Shown here piece after piece: positions 1-10,165 of a stretch of DNA of 64,000 bases; the stretch's first letter is position 1, and each line of letters begins with the position of its first letter. Location of the stretch: contig NZ_WBPF01000019.1 of assembly GCF_008923725.1 (NCBI RefSeq), positions 141,640-205,639 on the forward strand, written 5' to 3'. The stretch is from Bacillus sp. CH140a_4T (GTDB taxonomy: Bacteria; Bacillota; Bacilli; Bacillales; Bacillaceae_G). Below the pieces are notes generated by a model. It worked only from the letters and a program-made list of their open reading frames with translations. It ran no database searches and was not told the origin of the DNA. The translations under genes were made by a program, and so were the position numbers.

Positions 1-1206
1 TTGTAATTTCGGATGCGTTTTACGAAGAATGATAACAGTTACACCCACCATGGCAAATGTTAATAACGCTCCAATATTCGCTAAATTCGACAATTCTTTT
101 AAATCGATAAATCCAGCAATTAAAGCACTACCAATTCCTGTTAACCAAACTGAAAATGTTGGTGCTTCTGTCTTTTTATTAATTTTTGCAAATGATTTTG
201 GTAATAAACCGTCACGGCTCATCGCGAAGAATACACGTGTTGTTGCATAAATGTAAGCAAAAATTACAGCCATAATACCAATTACAGCTCCAATTGCGAT
301 TATACCTGCTACTTTGTCTTGTCCTACAACTTCTAACACATATGCCATAGCTTCTGGTACATCTAATTCTTTATAAGAAACCATACCTGTCATAACGAGA
401 CAAACTACAACATAAATGATTGTACAAATGACTAATGAAGCAATAATACCAATCGGCAGATCACGTTGCGGATTTTTTACTTCTTCAGCAGAAGTTGCTA
501 ATGCATCAAATCCTAAGAACGCGAAGAATACTGCTGCTCCTCCGGCGAAAACTCCACTTATGCCGTATGGTGCAAATGGTATCCAGTTTTCTGGTTTCAC
601 GTAGAATACACCAACTGCAATGAATAAAACAACAATACCAATTTTAATTAATACCATTATGTTATTCACACGCTTACTTTCTTTTGTACCTCGTGATAAT
701 AACCAAGTTATCACCAACGTAACGATAATTGCGGGTAAGTTCACCATACCACCTTGCGATGGAATCGTTAATAAGGCTTTAGGAATTTCAAGTCCTAATC
801 CACTCACTAAGTTATTAAAATAACCCGTCCATCCACCAGCTACTGCGGCAGTTGTTACGACATATACGGATAGTAATGTCCATCCCATTAGGTGGGCAAT
901 AAACTCACCAATTGTCGCATATGAATATGTGTACACACTACCTGAAACCGGAAGTGTAGATGCAACTTCTGCATAACATAATGCTGCAAATCCACAAACA
1001 ATCGCTGCAATCATGAATGAAAAAATAACTGCTGGACCAGCATCTCTTGCTGCTACTAATCCTGTTAATACTAGAACTCCTGTACCGATTATCGCACCAA
1101 TCCCTAGCATTGTTAGGTCGAATGCCCCTAGCGTTTTCGTTAAAGTTTTACTTTTACTTTCCCCTAACAGTTGCGTAACGGATTTCTTTTTAAATAGGTT
1201 GGCCAC
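1..1206 (-). CDS. APC-family amino acid permease, C-terminus beyond window
   Basis: The reading frame opens at a GTG at 1206 behind an AAAGGGGG ribosome site and runs off the window edge after 402 codons. The product begins MANLFKKKSV and has an early glycine-rich stretch (IGAIIGTGVLVLTG) that is typical of TM1 in amino acid-polyamine-organocation permeases. About ten hydrophobic segments follow. The family moves amino acids across the membrane by proton symport or exchange. It lies 104 bp downstream of alanine dehydrogenase on the same strand with no strong terminator between them, so alanine or a related amino acid is a reasonable but unproven substrate. No ATG lies near the ribosome site, which supports GTG as the start. 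Confidence 0.9.
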   Translation of the reverse strand, partial: MANLFKKKSVTQLLGESKSKTLTKTLGAFDLTMLGIGAIIGTGVLVLTGLVAARDAGPAVIFSFMIAAIVCGFAALCYAEVASTLPVSGSVYTYSYATIGEFIAHLMGWTLLSVYVVTTAAVAGGWTGYFNNLVSGLGLEIPKALLTIPSQGGMVNLPAIIVTLVITWLLSRGTKESKRVNNIMVLIKIGIVVLFIAVGVFYVKPENWIPFAPYGISGVFAGGAAVFFAFLGFDALATSAEEVKNPQRDLPIGIIASLVICTIIYVVVCLVMTGMVSYKELDVPEAMAYVLEVVGQDKVAGIIAIGAVIGIMAVIFAYIYATTRVFFAMSRDGLLPKSFAKINKKTEAPTFSVWLTGIGSALIAGFIDLKELSNLANIGALLTFAMVGVTVIILRKTHPKLQ

Positions 1207-1229
1207 GATGTATGCCCCCTTTTGCCAAG

Positions 1230-1260
1230 AAGAGCTAAGAGGTATTATCTCTTAGCTCTT
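1230..1260 (-). promoter_or_regulatory. perfect 12-bp hairpin between ald and the permease
   Basis: The arms AAGAGCTAAGAG and CTCTTAGCTCTT enclose a 7-base loop. No T-run follows on the minus strand, so it is not a standard terminator. It could be a processing or stability element, or a partial attenuator that lowers permease expression relative to ald. Confidence 0.55.
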
Positions 1261-1309
1261 ATCATGTTGTTTTATATATTGTTCGATTTTGTTTTGTATA
1301 ATGCTTCTA

Positions 1310-2443
1310 TTAGCAAGATACTGTTTCTGCTTCTAATAATTCTTTAGCACCTTTGTACTCTACACCGTGAGCTTCTGCAACTGCTTCGAATGTTACATAG
1401 CCATCCAATGTGTTAATACCTTTTAATAATGCAGTGTTGCCTAGGCAAGCTTCTTTGTAGCCTTTGTTCGCAATTTGTACTGCATATGGTACTGTTACGT
1501 TTGTTAATGCAAGAGTTGATGTACGTGGAACCGCACCTGGCATGTTAGCAACTGCATAATGAACAACGCCGTGTTTTTCGTAAGTTGGGTTATCATGAGT
1601 TGTAATACGGTCAGTTGTTTCGAAAATACCACCTTGGTCAATCGCGATATCTACAACAACAGAACCTGGTTCCATTGATTGAATCATTTCTTCTGTTACA
1701 AGTTTTGGTGCTTTTGCACCTGGGATTAATACTGCACCGATTACAAGATCAGACTCTTTTACAGCTTCTGCAATATTGTAAGGATTAGACATTAAAGTTT
1801 TTACTTGGTTTCCGAAAATGTCATCTAATTGACGAAGACGTTCTGCACTTAAGTCGATGATTGTTACATCCGCACCTAGTCCAACTGCAATTTTAGCAGC
1901 ATTTGTACCAGCTTGTCCACCACCGATGATTGTTACTTTACCACGTTTAACCCCTGGAACACCTGCAAGTAAGATACCTTTACCGCCTTTGTTTTTCTCA
2001 AGGAATTGTGCACCAATTTGTGCAGCCATACGACCAGCTACTTCACTCATAGGTGCAAGTAATGGTAGAGAACGGTTTTCTAATTGCACTGTTTCGTATG
2101 CAATCGCAACAACTTTCTTCTCGATTAACGCTTTTGTTAATTCTGGCTCTGGAGCTAAGTGTAAGTATGTGAATAAGATTAAACCTTCGCTGAAGTGTTT
2201 GTATTCGCTTTCAATTGGTTCCTTAACTTTCATAACCATTTCCATGTTCCAAGCTTCTTCAGCTGTGTCAACAATTTTTGCTCCCGCTTCAACATACTGA
2301 GCATCTGTGAAACCAGATCCTAAACCTGCACCCTTTTGAATGAATACTTCGTGATTGTTACGAATTAAATGTACAACACCTGCTGGTGTCATTGCTACAC
2401 GGTTTTCGTTGTTTTTAATTTCTGCTGGTACCCCAATATGCAT
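1310..2443 (-). CDS. ald: alanine dehydrogenase
   Basis: This 377-residue protein has the usual length of NAD-dependent alanine dehydrogenase, which interconverts L-alanine with pyruvate plus ammonia in the cytoplasm. Conserved features include [20 protein letters not shown] at the N-terminus, the lysine in VMKVKEP (about residue 75), the histidine in TYLHLAPE (about 96) and the NAD-binding loop IIGGGQAG (about 172-179). The ATG start follows AAGGGGGC. Spore formers use the enzyme for growth on alanine and during sporulation. A perfect cre site about 100 bp upstream predicts CcpA control, and the downstream permease suggests an alanine-use unit. Confidence 0.97.
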   Translation of the reverse strand: MHIGVPAEIKNNENRVAMTPAGVVHLIRNNHEVFIQKGAGLGSGFTDAQYVEAGAKIVDTAEEAWNMEMVMKVKEPIESEYKHFSEGLILFTYLHLAPEPELTKALIEKKVVAIAYETVQLENRSLPLLAPMSEVAGRMAAQIGAQFLEKNKGGKGILLAGVPGVKRGKVTIIGGGQAGTNAAKIAVGLGADVTIIDLSAERLRQLDDIFGNQVKTLMSNPYNIAEAVKESDLVIGAVLIPGAKAPKLVTEEMIQSMEPGSVVVDIAIDQGGIFETTDRITTHDNPTYEKHGVVHYAVANMPGAVPRTSTLALTNVTVPYAVQIANKGYKEACLGNTALLKGINTLDGYVTFEAVAEAHGVEYKGAKELLEAETVSC

Positions 2444-2543
2444 AATGAAATGCCCCCTTATAATTAACAGAAAAAAGAAAGTCTTTTTTCTTTTTGTAAT
2501 AATTAATAACTTATGTCCTTATTCTAGCATAACTTAAAAGTTA

Positions 2544-2557
2544 TGAAAACGCTAACA
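2544..2557. promoter_or_regulatory. cre site (CcpA) upstream of ald
   Basis: TGAAAACGCTAACA fits the cre consensus TGWNANCGNTNWCA at every defined position. It lies 101 bp before the ald start. The rest of the 369-bp gap between ald and the next gene is AT-rich and shows no gene. Confidence 0.7.
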
Positions 2558-2792
2558 TATCATTTTTTAAAAGTTTATATATTTAGAATAGTGTAAATAT
2601 ATGGAACATTGATTCTATTAATCTCTTCGTTACATTTGATTATCTATCACTCTATTTTTATTATACTCCTGAAAAATAAGCCTCAATCATTTATTATTCG
2701 ACAATAATGTAACAATGTAAAAAACACCATTGATGCCGTATACATATACAGTTATTAATTTGCACAATGCTTTAGGAATATATTCTTTTCGT

Positions 2793-2826
2793 AAAAAAAC
2801 AGCTGCGGGCATTTAGCCAGCAGCTG
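2793..2826 (-). terminator. terminator of the GDPD gene
   Basis: The stem CAGCTGC/GCAGCTG is followed on the minus strand by seven Ts. The stem overlaps the last codons of the phosphodiesterase gene. Confidence 0.85.
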
Positions 2827-4684
2827 GGTAACTGATAAATAACTTAGAAAATAAATCATCTGTTGTTTCCGTAATTTTATCAAACAGATCACTTTCTTCC
2901 GCTTCTTGCTCTTTTAACATCTTAATTGTTTCACGTGCATCTTCAGGGTAATCGGTAATGATACCATCTACGTTTAACTTATAATATCCCTTTAAACTTT
3001 CCATATCATTTACTGTCCATACGTAAATTGGTTTGTTTAATTTCCTTGCTTCTTTTACTAATTTTTTATTTAACATATATTCTTCTGCTACATAAAAATC
3101 AGCTTGTACATATTTTAAATTCGCCCTACTTGCATACAATATATATCCTACTTTTATATTTGGATTTGCACGCTTAAACTCTTTTATAAGTGGATAGTGT
3201 AACGTTTGAATGACACATTGCTTCTCAAATTCATTATCTTTAATCGTTTTTAATACTTTGTTTACGAAATCTTTTTCGCCACCATGAAGTTTCACTTCAA
3301 TGTTGAGTTTAATTTTGTCCTTTGACAGCTTAATGATTTCATCAAGCGTACTTATTTGTCCTGAAAGTCCGTCTTGACTAAGAGTAAGCTGCCTTAACTC
3401 ATCCATCGTTAAATCTGACACATGCACATTGGCATTAGCAAGACGTTTTAACTTCAAATCATGTATAACTGCTAGTTCACCGTCTTTTGTTTGTAGTACA
3501 TCAATTTCAGCGTAGTCTGCTTTTGCATCAATAGCACCTTGCACAGCTTCTTTTGTATTCTCTACACCTTTTGAAATATAACCACGATGCGCCATAATAA
3601 TCGGTTCTTTATATGTGTTTGTAATAAAGGTCACAATGAAGGCAACAACCATGCCCGCAGTAATAATCCCTACAATATATACACCAATAAATTTCCAGCG
3701 GTGTTTTTGGAAGAAGCATTTATCTGCCCTCGTTTTTGAATAATCTAATCCTTCTTCTAATAAAACATCTTCGACCGGAACCTTTTGTAAATACAATCTT
3801 GTTAACGCCATAATGTAAAACGGCGTCATAATAAAGCTAAATAAATACAATGTACTCGTTAAGAAGACTGAAATGGTTGACTCTGCTAGTAGTGCAAATG
3901 TCCCTTCTGGGTTAGTAAATTCATATACTCCCCACAGACAAAGTAAATAAATTCCTACACATAAAAGAAAAACGATTCCTACAGATATGAAAAAACCTAC
4001 TAAAAAGAACAATACTTTAAAGAAGCTTTCTTTTACTAAGTCCGCACTTTTTCGTGCTGCCATGCGGAACGGCTTTTCCTCTAAAACAATAATAGGTAAA
4101 ACAAAAATCCAACGAAGATTCAAATAGGCAACTACAGCAAAGAAAGTATAATATCCAACTTGCCCCATTGTTGTCTTAAATAGTTCACCTGTAATAAAAT
4201 TAGGAATTTGAATTTCAGGAATCAATGCAGATTTATACCCCATACTTAATAGTGGCAATAGGACAACTGCATACAAAACAAATCCGGGTAAGCAATATGT
4301 AAACAGGGAAGGTAAATACGTTACTGTTTTATACAAAATTGGACGTAATCTCACCTTTTGTCTTTTATGAGCGAAGTACGAAATGATAATAAGTACTGCA
4401 AACTCTGTAAAGATAAGAAACAATGCCAATATAGATAAAACTACAATCGCCAAAATCCCGTATGGTGTTTTCAAAAATGCTAATAACTCATCATTTGTTG
4501 CATTTGCATACCCACCAAAGTACAACAACTTATTGAAAATAATACCGAAAAGTGGGATAAACACAATCGCTGCTAATAATTTATAAGCAAGTTGAAAGGT
4601 TAATACATTCCAAAAAGCAAATCTAACTGTTTGAAAGGAATGTCTCATTACTCCTGGTATAGATAGTCTTTTACGGTGTTGCAT
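2813..4684 (-). CDS. membrane-anchored glycerophosphodiester phosphodiesterase
   Basis: The N-terminal half (about residues 15-350) is a membrane domain with seven or eight hydrophobic helices, like the GDPD-associated membrane domain. The C-terminal half (about 365-600) is a GDPD catalytic domain with IIMAHRGY, ENT and EIDVLQTKDGELAVIHD, which carry the metal and substrate residues. The family hydrolyses glycerophosphodiesters to glycerol-3-phosphate plus an alcohol. The domain order suggests lipid or teichoic-acid turnover at the membrane. The frame extends to a GTG at 4696, but GGAGG then lies inside it, 5 bases before the ATG at 4684, so that ATG is preferred. The gene is transcribed alone. 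Confidence 0.9.
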   Translation of the reverse strand: MQHRKRLSIPGVMRHSFQTVRFAFWNVLTFQLAYKLLAAIVFIPLFGIIFNKLLYFGGYANATNDELLAFLKTPYGILAIVVLSILALFLIFTEFAVLIIISYFAHKRQKVRLRPILYKTVTYLPSLFTYCLPGFVLYAVVLLPLLSMGYKSALIPEIQIPNFITGELFKTTMGQVGYYTFFAVVAYLNLRWIFVLPIIVLEEKPFRMAARKSADLVKESFFKVLFFLVGFFISVGIVFLLCVGIYLLCLWGVYEFTNPEGTFALLAESTISVFLTSTLYLFSFIMTPFYIMALTRLYLQKVPVEDVLLEEGLDYSKTRADKCFFQKHRWKFIGVYIVGIITAGMVVAFIVTFITNTYKEPIIMAHRGYISKGVENTKEAVQGAIDAKADYAEIDVLQTKDGELAVIHDLKLKRLANANVHVSDLTMDELRQLTLSQDGLSGQISTLDEIIKLSKDKIKLNIEVKLHGGEKDFVNKVLKTIKDNEFEKQCVIQTLHYPLIKEFKRANPNIKVGYILYASRANLKYVQADFYVAEEYMLNKKLVKEARKLNKPIYVWTVNDMESLKGYYKLNVDGIITDYPEDARETIKMLKEQEAEESDLFDKITETTDDLFSKLFISYPAAG

Positions 4685-4800
4685 ATATTCCTCCACATTC
4701 TAAAACGATATTTGAGATGGATTCCATATTTCCATTTCCAATCCATCTTTTTAATAATAATATATTCCGCCTAACATGAACACTCTTATACATATAACGA

Positions 4801-4832
4801 AAAAAGTGATGGCTACTTCCCATCACTTTTTC
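4801..4832. terminator. terminator after the DUF1641 gene
   Basis: The stem GTGATGG/CCATCAC is flanked by A- and T-runs on both sides. It ends the formate dehydrogenase operon. Confidence 0.85.
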
Positions 4833-4839
4833 ATCTACT

Positions 4840-5322
4840 CTATTTTTTCTCTAGCCCTTGTCCAAATGCTTTTAAGAAACTAAACCCGAATGTAATGGCT
4901 CTATTGATATCCGGATCTTTTAGTACTTTAAAGAAATCCATTACCTTTGTTTTTTTACCACTATTTAATTCGTCTGTCGCAAATTGCAACCCTGTAACTA
5001 AACTTGACGTAATTTGCTTTGTTACTTCTGGGTCAACTGAAGATAGTGCTTCTCCTGCCCCCATCATATTGTTTAATGCATTTTTCACTGGCTCACGATT
5101 TAATTGCTCCACAGCGATTTTCGAAACATCTTCTTTCGCCGCAAGTAAACTAATCGCAGCATCTAAAATACCCGCTTTTTGTAATTGTGCTAGTAACTGC
5201 ATCGTTTCCTCGACTGCTTCACGATTATTTGCTAATTCAGCAAACAGTTCATCCGCTACTTGCTGTTTCTGTTCTTCCTCTGTTACAACGTTCTTTTTAA
5301 TTAATGTAATTTCTTTTGCCAC
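4840..5322 (-). CDS. yjgD: DUF1641 family protein, formate dehydrogenase partner (YjgD-like)
   Basis: This acidic 160-residue protein has no membrane segment or signal peptide. The C-terminal half contains the DUF1641 pattern around VMDFFKVLKDPDINRAITFGFSFLKAFGQ. The start is GTG behind GGGGGCGGAG, 12 bp after the formate dehydrogenase stop, so the two are co-transcribed. The same pair occurs as yjgC-yjgD in B. subtilis. Related proteins are tied to formate dehydrogenases as small accessory or electron-transfer subunits, but the biochemical role is not settled and nothing in this sequence defines it. Confidence 0.85.
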   Translation of the reverse strand: MAKEITLIKKNVVTEEEQKQQVADELFAELANNREAVEETMQLLAQLQKAGILDAAISLLAAKEDVSKIAVEQLNREPVKNALNNMMGAGEALSSVDPEVTKQITSSLVTGLQFATDELNSGKKTKVMDFFKVLKDPDINRAITFGFSFLKAFGQGLEKK

Positions 5323-5334
5323 GATCTCCGCCCC

Positions 5335-8271
5335 CTAGTCCACAAGTGATACGTATTGTTTTCTTTGCCACTTTTGCTCGATTTCAACACCATTTTGCGG
5401 ATTACGCTTTTTATCTCGCGGGTTTGAAGATGGTAACGGACGATTTCCTTTTTCACGTAATACACGCATTTTCACCATCGTTTGTTTATATGCTGGTGTA
5501 CACGTATACAGGTCTGTTGCCGTCCCGGTTAAAATATTGATCGCCTCTTCATTTACTGTTGCATGCATTGGTAAATATAGCTCTTTCCCCGTTACACGAT
5601 CAGTAATCAGCGCCTGTACTTTAATTTTTCCAAATGGTGATGCTAATTCCACAAGGCCACCATCTTTCACATTGCGCTCTATGGCAAGTTCAGGTGAAAT
5701 TTCAACGAATACTTCAGATACTTTAGATAAAATACCAGCCGACTTATTCGTCATATTTCCTTCATGGAAATGCTCTAGCATGCGTCCATTATTTAAAAGT
5801 AAATCATACTCATCTGGCGCTACAACTGGTGGCACCCATTCATCTAATGATAAGCGAGCGAGTTTATCTGGGAAGTTAAATCCATCTACATATAATAGCG
5901 GTGTATCGCTACCATCATGACTACCCCAACATAAACTATTCCAACCTTCTAGACGGTCGTACGTCGCTTGAGAGTATAACGGTGCAAGTGATGCGATTTC
6001 GTCCATGATCTCACTTGGACTTTCATAATTCCAATCCCCGCCCAGTGCCCGAGCAACTTTTTGTAAAATCCACCAGTCTGGTTTTGAATCACCGAGGGGT
6101 TTCAATACTTCATATAATCTTTGAATACGGCGCTCTGTATTCGTAAATGTTCCTTCTTTTTCTAAGCTTGGTGCCGCTGGTAAAATAACATCGGCAAAAC
6201 GAGCTGTTTTTGATAAGAACATATCTTGAACAACAAGGAAGTCTAGATTCGATAAAATATGTTGTACATGGTTCGCATTGGAATCGACTAAAGCCATTTC
6301 TTCACCCATGACATACATACCACGTAGTTTTCCTTCTTCCGCTGCCAGTAACATTGCAATATTATTCAATCCTGGTGCTTTCGGAATAGTTGTACCGTAC
6401 GCTTTTTCAAATTTCGCACGAAGCGTATCATCTGATACTGCTTGATAACCAGGGAGCCAGTTTGGTAATGTTGCCATATCACAAGCACCTTGTACGTTAT
6501 TATGTCCTCGTAATGGGTATGCACCTGCACCAGGACGACGATAGTTACCCGTAACAAGTAGTAAATTTGAAATTGCTGCTGATGTCGTACTTCCTCCTGT
6601 ATTTTGCGTTACACCCATTCCCCAAAGTATACAAGTACCATCTGCTTCATATACCATACGGGCCATTTCTTTTAACTGAGCTTTAGAAATCCCCGTAATT
6701 TCTTCTGTATAATCGAGCGTATACTTTTCTAACATTTTGCTATATTCATCAAAGTTCTTCACATTTTCAGCTAAAAACTTTTTATCGTGCCAATCTTGAT
6801 CAATAATATATTTCGTAATACCAGCAAGCCATACGTAATCCGTACCTTGGCGCGGATGAATAAATAAATCCGCACGCTCTGCCATTTCATGTTTACGAAG
6901 GTCTGCTACAATCAGTTTTTGCTCGTGTAATTTATGAGCACGTTTTACTCTCGTCGCAAGTACAGGGTGTCCTTCTGTTGGATTCGCACCAACGATAATA
7001 ACAAGGCCTGCTTCAGCTATATCTTTCACTGTTCCAGCATCCCCGCCCATACCGACAGTTTTAAATAAACCGTCTGTCGCTGGAGATTGACAATAACGAG
7101 AACAGTTGTCCACATTATTCGTTCCATATATTTGTCGGGCTAGTTTTTGCATAAGGTAATTTTCTTCATTCGTTACTTTCGATGAAGAAATGAACCCAAA
7201 TGCATCACTGCCATATTCAGATTTAATATGCTGCATGTTAGAAGCAACAACTTCTAACGCTTCTTCCCATGAAGCTTCAACAAACATATCTCCTTGGCGA
7301 ATTAATGGCTTCGTAATGCGATCTTCACTATTTACAAAGTCCCATCCAAATTTACCTTTTACACATGTGGAAATACCATTAACCGGTGCATCTGAAACAG
7401 GTTGCACTTTTAATATATGGCGATCTTTCGTCCATACTTCGAAGGAACAACCGACACCACAAAATGTACAAACTGTTTTTGTTTTATTAACTTTCGTCTT
7501 ACGCATCGCAGCCTCTACTTCTGAAACCGCTAAAATACTACTATATCCAGGCTCTACATCCTTTACAAAATCAATCATTGGATCTAACACATCTGGTTTC
7601 AATCCAGTCATAAACCCAGCTTCACCTAGCATTGTTTTTTCCATTAACGCATTACATGGACATACTGTTACACACTGCCCACAACTTACACAAGATGAGT
7701 CATTTATGCTTACACCATGATCCCATATAACACGTGGACGATCTAAGTTCCAGTCTATCGATATAGTTTCATTAACCTGTAAGTTTTGACATACTTCTAC
7801 ACACTGTCCACAAGCAATACATTGATTTGGATCATACCGATAAAACGGATGTGACATATCCACTTCACAAGCACTTACTTTCGGCTCATACGGATATTTC
7901 TGTTCTTCAATTTCCATCATATGTACCGTGTTATGGACTTTACAGTTACCATTATTGTTATCACAAACGGTACAATACAATAAATGATTCTCTAATATTC
8001 GATCCATTGCCTCAGTCTGTGCCTCTTTCGCACGCTGGGACTGTCTTTCGATATGCATACCGCTCTCTAATTTCGTTGAACAAGCACGTAATAACTTCCC
8101 ATTTACTTCTACAATACACGTATCACAAGTTTGAATTGGATCTACTTCTGGTACATGACAAATTTGAGGATGTTCCAAATTACTCTCGTTAAATAATTGT
8201 AGTATCGTCTTTTCACCCGATGTGGAAAATTCTTTACCATCCACGGTTACACGGACTGTCTGTTCTGCCAT
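5335..8271 (-). CDS. yjgC: formate dehydrogenase catalytic subunit with N-terminal iron-sulfur domains (YjgC-like)
   Basis: From the ATG at 8271 (behind GGAGAGGGG) the 978-residue protein has a 2Fe-2S ferredoxin domain (about 1-80), a His-Cys iron-sulfur segment, and two 4Fe-4S motifs, CIACGQCVEVCQ and CVSCGQCVTVCP. The molybdopterin oxidoreductase domain follows, opening with TVCTFCGVGC, and a dinucleotide-binding domain closes the protein. The active-site stretch NNVDNCSRYCQSP has cysteine where E. coli FdhF has selenocysteine. The enzyme should oxidise formate to CO2 using a bis-MGD molybdenum cofactor. No NAD-binding diaphorase gene is nearby, so the electron acceptor is open. A near-cre site lies about 40 bp upstream. 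Confidence 0.93.
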   Translation of the reverse strand: MAEQTVRVTVDGKEFSTSGEKTILQLFNESNLEHPQICHVPEVDPIQTCDTCIVEVNGKLLRACSTKLESGMHIERQSQRAKEAQTEAMDRILENHLLYCTVCDNNNGNCKVHNTVHMMEIEEQKYPYEPKVSACEVDMSHPFYRYDPNQCIACGQCVEVCQNLQVNETISIDWNLDRPRVIWDHGVSINDSSCVSCGQCVTVCPCNALMEKTMLGEAGFMTGLKPDVLDPMIDFVKDVEPGYSSILAVSEVEAAMRKTKVNKTKTVCTFCGVGCSFEVWTKDRHILKVQPVSDAPVNGISTCVKGKFGWDFVNSEDRITKPLIRQGDMFVEASWEEALEVVASNMQHIKSEYGSDAFGFISSSKVTNEENYLMQKLARQIYGTNNVDNCSRYCQSPATDGLFKTVGMGGDAGTVKDIAEAGLVIIVGANPTEGHPVLATRVKRAHKLHEQKLIVADLRKHEMAERADLFIHPRQGTDYVWLAGITKYIIDQDWHDKKFLAENVKNFDEYSKMLEKYTLDYTEEITGISKAQLKEMARMVYEADGTCILWGMGVTQNTGGSTTSAAISNLLLVTGNYRRPGAGAYPLRGHNNVQGACDMATLPNWLPGYQAVSDDTLRAKFEKAYGTTIPKAPGLNNIAMLLAAEEGKLRGMYVMGEEMALVDSNANHVQHILSNLDFLVVQDMFLSKTARFADVILPAAPSLEKEGTFTNTERRIQRLYEVLKPLGDSKPDWWILQKVARALGGDWNYESPSEIMDEIASLAPLYSQATYDRLEGWNSLCWGSHDGSDTPLLYVDGFNFPDKLARLSLDEWVPPVVAPDEYDLLLNNGRMLEHFHEGNMTNKSAGILSKVSEVFVEISPELAIERNVKDGGLVELASPFGKIKVQALITDRVTGKELYLPMHATVNEEAINILTGTATDLYTCTPAYKQTMVKMRVLREKGNRPLPSSNPRDKKRNPQNGVEIEQKWQRKQYVSLVD

Positions 8272-8311
8272 AGTTTCCCCTCTCCTTACAACCAACTGTA
8301 CAACACAATCA

Positions 8312-8325
8312 TGAATCCGTTTTCA
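8312..8325. promoter_or_regulatory. cre-like site upstream of formate dehydrogenase
   Basis: TGAATCCGTTTTCA fits the cre consensus with one mismatch. It lies 41 bp before the formate dehydrogenase start and about 245 bp before the divergent fdhD. Confidence 0.5.
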
Positions 8326-8570
8326 AAATCGTATTACTGTACATATTTTTGAAACGCTCTGCTGAAATACTTTCTTATGAAGTCGATTCTAGATGTTATA
8401 AGGTATAACTACGAAAGCTTGAAAATATCACTATTCTACAGTTCTATTATATCGTACATATACAATAATAACCAAAATAATCTGAGATCTTCTTGCTAAT
8501 AGGTGTTTTTATTTTTCCATTGTTTTATGATAAATATGGGAGAGAAATACATATAAAAGGGGAATTTAAT

Positions 8571-9377
8571 ATGGGGCCTACGCAAGAAACTTCTACAATT
8601 GTACGCTATCAATCTGGTACATTTTCAAAACAACTGGATGAGATTGTTACAGAAACTCCTATTACTATTAAATTAAATGGTGAAGAATATGTAACAGTCG
8701 TATGCACATCAAATTATATTGAGGATATGGTAATTGGTTTTTTAATTTCTGAAGGAATTATTGCTTCTTATAAAGATGTTGAAGAACTATGGGTGCAAAA
8801 AGATAACGGAATTGTCCATGTAACATCATCAAAAGTAAATCCACTCTATCAAACTTTATATAATAAACGATACATCACTTCTTGCTGCGGAAAAGGTAGA
8901 CAAGGTTTTATTTTCGTAAACGACGCAGCAAAAGCAAAAGATTTACATGATATACATGTAAAAATTACTCCTGAAGAGTGCTTTTACTTAATGAATACTT
9001 TACAACAATCTTCCACTACCTTTCGTCAAACCGGCGGTGTTCACAATACCGCTCTATGCGATCGAAACAATATCCTTCTATCAAGAATGGATATCGGAAG
9101 ACATAATGCATTAGATAAAATATACGGTCATTGTTTACGTAACGATATATCTGTTAAAGGAAAAATAATCGCATTTAGCGGACGGATTTCATCAGAAATT
9201 TTACTAAAAGTTTCAAAAATCGGATGTGAAATGGTTCTATCTAAATCCGCTCCAACACAATTAGCATTACAACTCGCTCATGATTTAGGCATTACAGTCG
9301 TAGGATTTATTAGAAATGAATCTTGCAATATTTACACACATCCACATCGAATTGATGGTTATCAATCGAATAACTAA
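8571..9377 (+). CDS. fdhD: formate dehydrogenase accessory sulfurtransferase FdhD
   Basis: The ATG at 8571 follows AAAAGGGG; an upstream in-frame ATG at 8493 lacks a ribosome site. The 268-residue protein has the FdhD pattern, including GFLISEGII, TSCCGKGRQG, TGGVHNTALC and DIGRHNALDKIYG. FdhD hands sulfur from a cysteine desulfurase to the molybdenum cofactor of formate dehydrogenase, which it must do before the enzyme is active. The cysteine loop reads CCGKG, a form I recall from other bacilli, where E. coli has CxxC. It is divergent from the formate dehydrogenase gene, which supports the assignment. Confidence 0.93.
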   Translation: MGPTQETSTIVRYQSGTFSKQLDEIVTETPITIKLNGEEYVTVVCTSNYIEDMVIGFLISEGIIASYKDVEELWVQKDNGIVHVTSSKVNPLYQTLYNKRYITSCCGKGRQGFIFVNDAAKAKDLHDIHVKITPEECFYLMNTLQQSSTTFRQTGGVHNTALCDRNNILLSRMDIGRHNALDKIYGHCLRNDISVKGKIIAFSGRISSEILLKVSKIGCEMVLSKSAPTQLALQLAHDLGITVVGFIRNESCNIYTHPHRIDGYQSNN

Positions 9378-9607
9378 AATAACTTCTCGGTTGAGGAGTT
9401 ATTTTAGTTATAAAAATGTAATATATTAAAGACTTGAATAGTTAATGAAGTTAATATATAATTTCATTACATATTAAAAATAAAACATTGTAGCATATAT
9501 CTTTTCATTCTTTTACAAATTAAAAGAGACTGCTAACAAAACGCATACACAATCTTATAGAAGTAATGGATTTATTTTATTTGAAATCGACCAAGGAGGT
9601 TATAACT

Positions 9608-10114
9608 ATGGAAATTCGCTTATTAACGACAGAGGACGCAGAAATATATTTAAAAGTTTGTATGGAAGGTTTAACGAAGAACCCAGAAGCTTTTAGCTCT
9701 TCTTATGAAGATGTTCTTAAACATGAGGATCCTGTAGCTGCTATGGCAAAACGATTAAGCAATCCGGATAAGTATACTCTAGGGGTCTTCAAAGATAACG
9801 ATTTAATCGGCATTTCTACTTTAGAAACAAAGCCTTTCATTAAACAAGAACATAAAGCAAAAATCGGTTCCGTTTTTGTTTCCCCAAAAGCGCGTGGCCT
9901 TGGCGCAGGACGAGCTCTAATTAAAGCAATTATTGAAAATGCCGATAAATTACATGTCGAACAACTTATGCTCGATGTTGTAGTTGGTAACGATGCGGCA
10001 AAAAAATTATATGAGTCATTAGGTTTCCAAACTTACGGCGTACAAGAACGTTCATTAAAACATAACGGTCAATATTGGGACGAGGAACATATGGTTCTAT
10101 TCTTAAATGATTAA
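9608..10114 (+). CDS. GNAT family N-acetyltransferase, copy 1
   Basis: The start at 9608 follows AAGGAGG; the frame extends to 9566 without a better site. The 168-residue protein has the acetyl-CoA-binding stretch VSPKARGLGAGRALI and the later GNAT motif NDAAKKLYESLGF. It is closely related over its full length to the gene at 13419, with shared blocks such as NPEAFSSSYED, ETKP..KQEHKAKIGS and NGQYWDEEHMVLFL. The substrate is unknown. The two copies flank a two-component system, which points to local duplication. Confidence 0.88.
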   Translation: MEIRLLTTEDAEIYLKVCMEGLTKNPEAFSSSYEDVLKHEDPVAAMAKRLSNPDKYTLGVFKDNDLIGISTLETKPFIKQEHKAKIGSVFVSPKARGLGAGRALIKAIIENADKLHVEQLMLDVVVGNDAAKKLYESLGFQTYGVQERSLKHNGQYWDEEHMVLFLND

Positions 10115-10130
10115 TACTTCAATATAGTTA

Positions 10131-10163
10131 AAAGCACCTTTTGATTAAGAAAGGTGCTTTTTT
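10131..10163 (+). terminator. terminator after GNAT copy 1
   Basis: The stem AAAGCACCTT/AAGGTGCTTT is followed by a T-run. Confidence 0.85.
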
Positions 10164-10165
10164 CA

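Noticed and set aside
2700-2725. TGTAACAATGTAA upstream of ald, similar to the peptide-gene box
   Set aside because: It is a direct rather than inverted arrangement (TGTAA twice), with no matching -10 at 44 bp.
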